Source of the DNA: Herbinix sp. | Lineage (GTDB): Bacteria > Bacillota > Clostridia > Lachnospirales > Lachnospiraceae | Length of the DNA: 64,000 nt | Direction of reading: 5' to 3' | Assembly: GCA_029238935.1 (NCBI GenBank) | Contig: JAQZBN010000008.1 | Location: 62,001 to 126,000, forward strand | Shown: piece after piece, positions 63,952 through 64,000 of the stretch | Layout of the letters: the number at the start of each line of letters is the position of its first letter | Numbering within the stretch: the stretch's first letter is position 1 | Translations under genes and position numbers: made by a program | Notes under the pieces: model-generated | Told to the model about the DNA's origin: nothing | Seen by the model: the letters and a program-made list of their open reading frames with translations, nothing else | Databases searched by the model: none

Positions 63952-64000
63952 TCTCTTTGATACATAAAAAATGTATGCTATCCATCTATATGATATAGAA

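Noticed and set aside
1..64000. tRNA or rRNA genes, insertion sequences, prophage or toxin-antitoxin modules
   Set aside because: I saw no cloverleaf, transposase, integrase, phage structural or toxin-antitoxin gene on either strand.

Overview
The window is low-GC, single-chromosome-type DNA from a spore-forming anaerobic Firmicute. Several genes point to Lachnospiraceae (a Lachnoclostridium/Anaerocolumna/'Clostridium phytofermentans'-like organism): a SpoVAF-type spore germination protein, LplA/LplB/YtcP-type sugar transporters, an oxygen-sensitive sulfatase-maturing radical SAM enzyme, a B12-dependent ribonucleotide reductase and MoxR/DUF58/transglutaminase genes. The lineage is an inference from gene content only. 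Almost all genes lie on the minus strand; the plus-strand exceptions are at 13.7, 14.9, 32.5, 34.1 and 59.0 kb. I saw no tRNA, rRNA, insertion sequence, prophage or CRISPR array.

Layout. 0-1.1 kb: start of gltX and a small zinc-ribbon membrane protein. 1.2-6.4 kb: an export-type ABC operon (ATPase, large CARDB-type surface protein, Thr-rich anchored protein, FtsX/MacB permease) whose permease is broken by a one-base frameshift. 6.6-13.4 kb: AI-2E-type permease, cytidylate-kinase-like protein, transglutaminase, DUF58 and MoxR. 13.6-15.7 kb: a parvulin-like foldase, a tiny Asn/Ser-rich ORF and a decayed DUF3298 pseudogene. 15.7-22.6 kb: PutP-type symporter, an Amt-PII fusion with a probable attenuated leader, a CTP-synthase-like amidotransferase lacking its catalytic His/Glu, and class II ribonucleotide reductase behind a promoter with NrdR boxes. 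22.9-25.9 kb: a VanRS-like two-component system and a D,D-carboxypeptidase. 26.2-26.9 kb: a gene-free stretch with a 57-58 bp minisatellite flanked by a perfect minus-strand promoter and a minus-strand terminator, i.e. a candidate repeat RNA. 27.1-29.9 kb: ABC-2 transporter, LytTR and DUF3021 operon. 30.1-31.5 kb: a cation/proton antiporter behind a recognisable fluoride riboswitch. 31.5-36 kb: racemase, SpoVAF, TetR, DUF523 and GNAT.

36-60 kb is a carbohydrate-use region: two sugar-binding lipoproteins, two permeases (no ATPase), a chemoreceptor, five regulators (two AraC, LacI, ROK and the membrane-bound AraC counted among them), an isomerase/PfkB kinase/class II aldolase trio, a Cys-type sulfatase beside its maturase, and an iron-sulfur aldo/keto reductase. 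The likely logic is capture of a sulfated sugar or oligosaccharide, desulfation, then isomerisation, phosphorylation and aldol cleavage. 60.3-63.9 kb is a heterodimeric ABC exporter with one degenerate ATP site.

The strongest unexplained signal is the minisatellite RNA candidate at 26.2-26.9 kb. The strongest recognised regulatory elements are the fluoride riboswitch, the NrdR-box promoter, the amt attenuator-like leader and the LacI palindromes.
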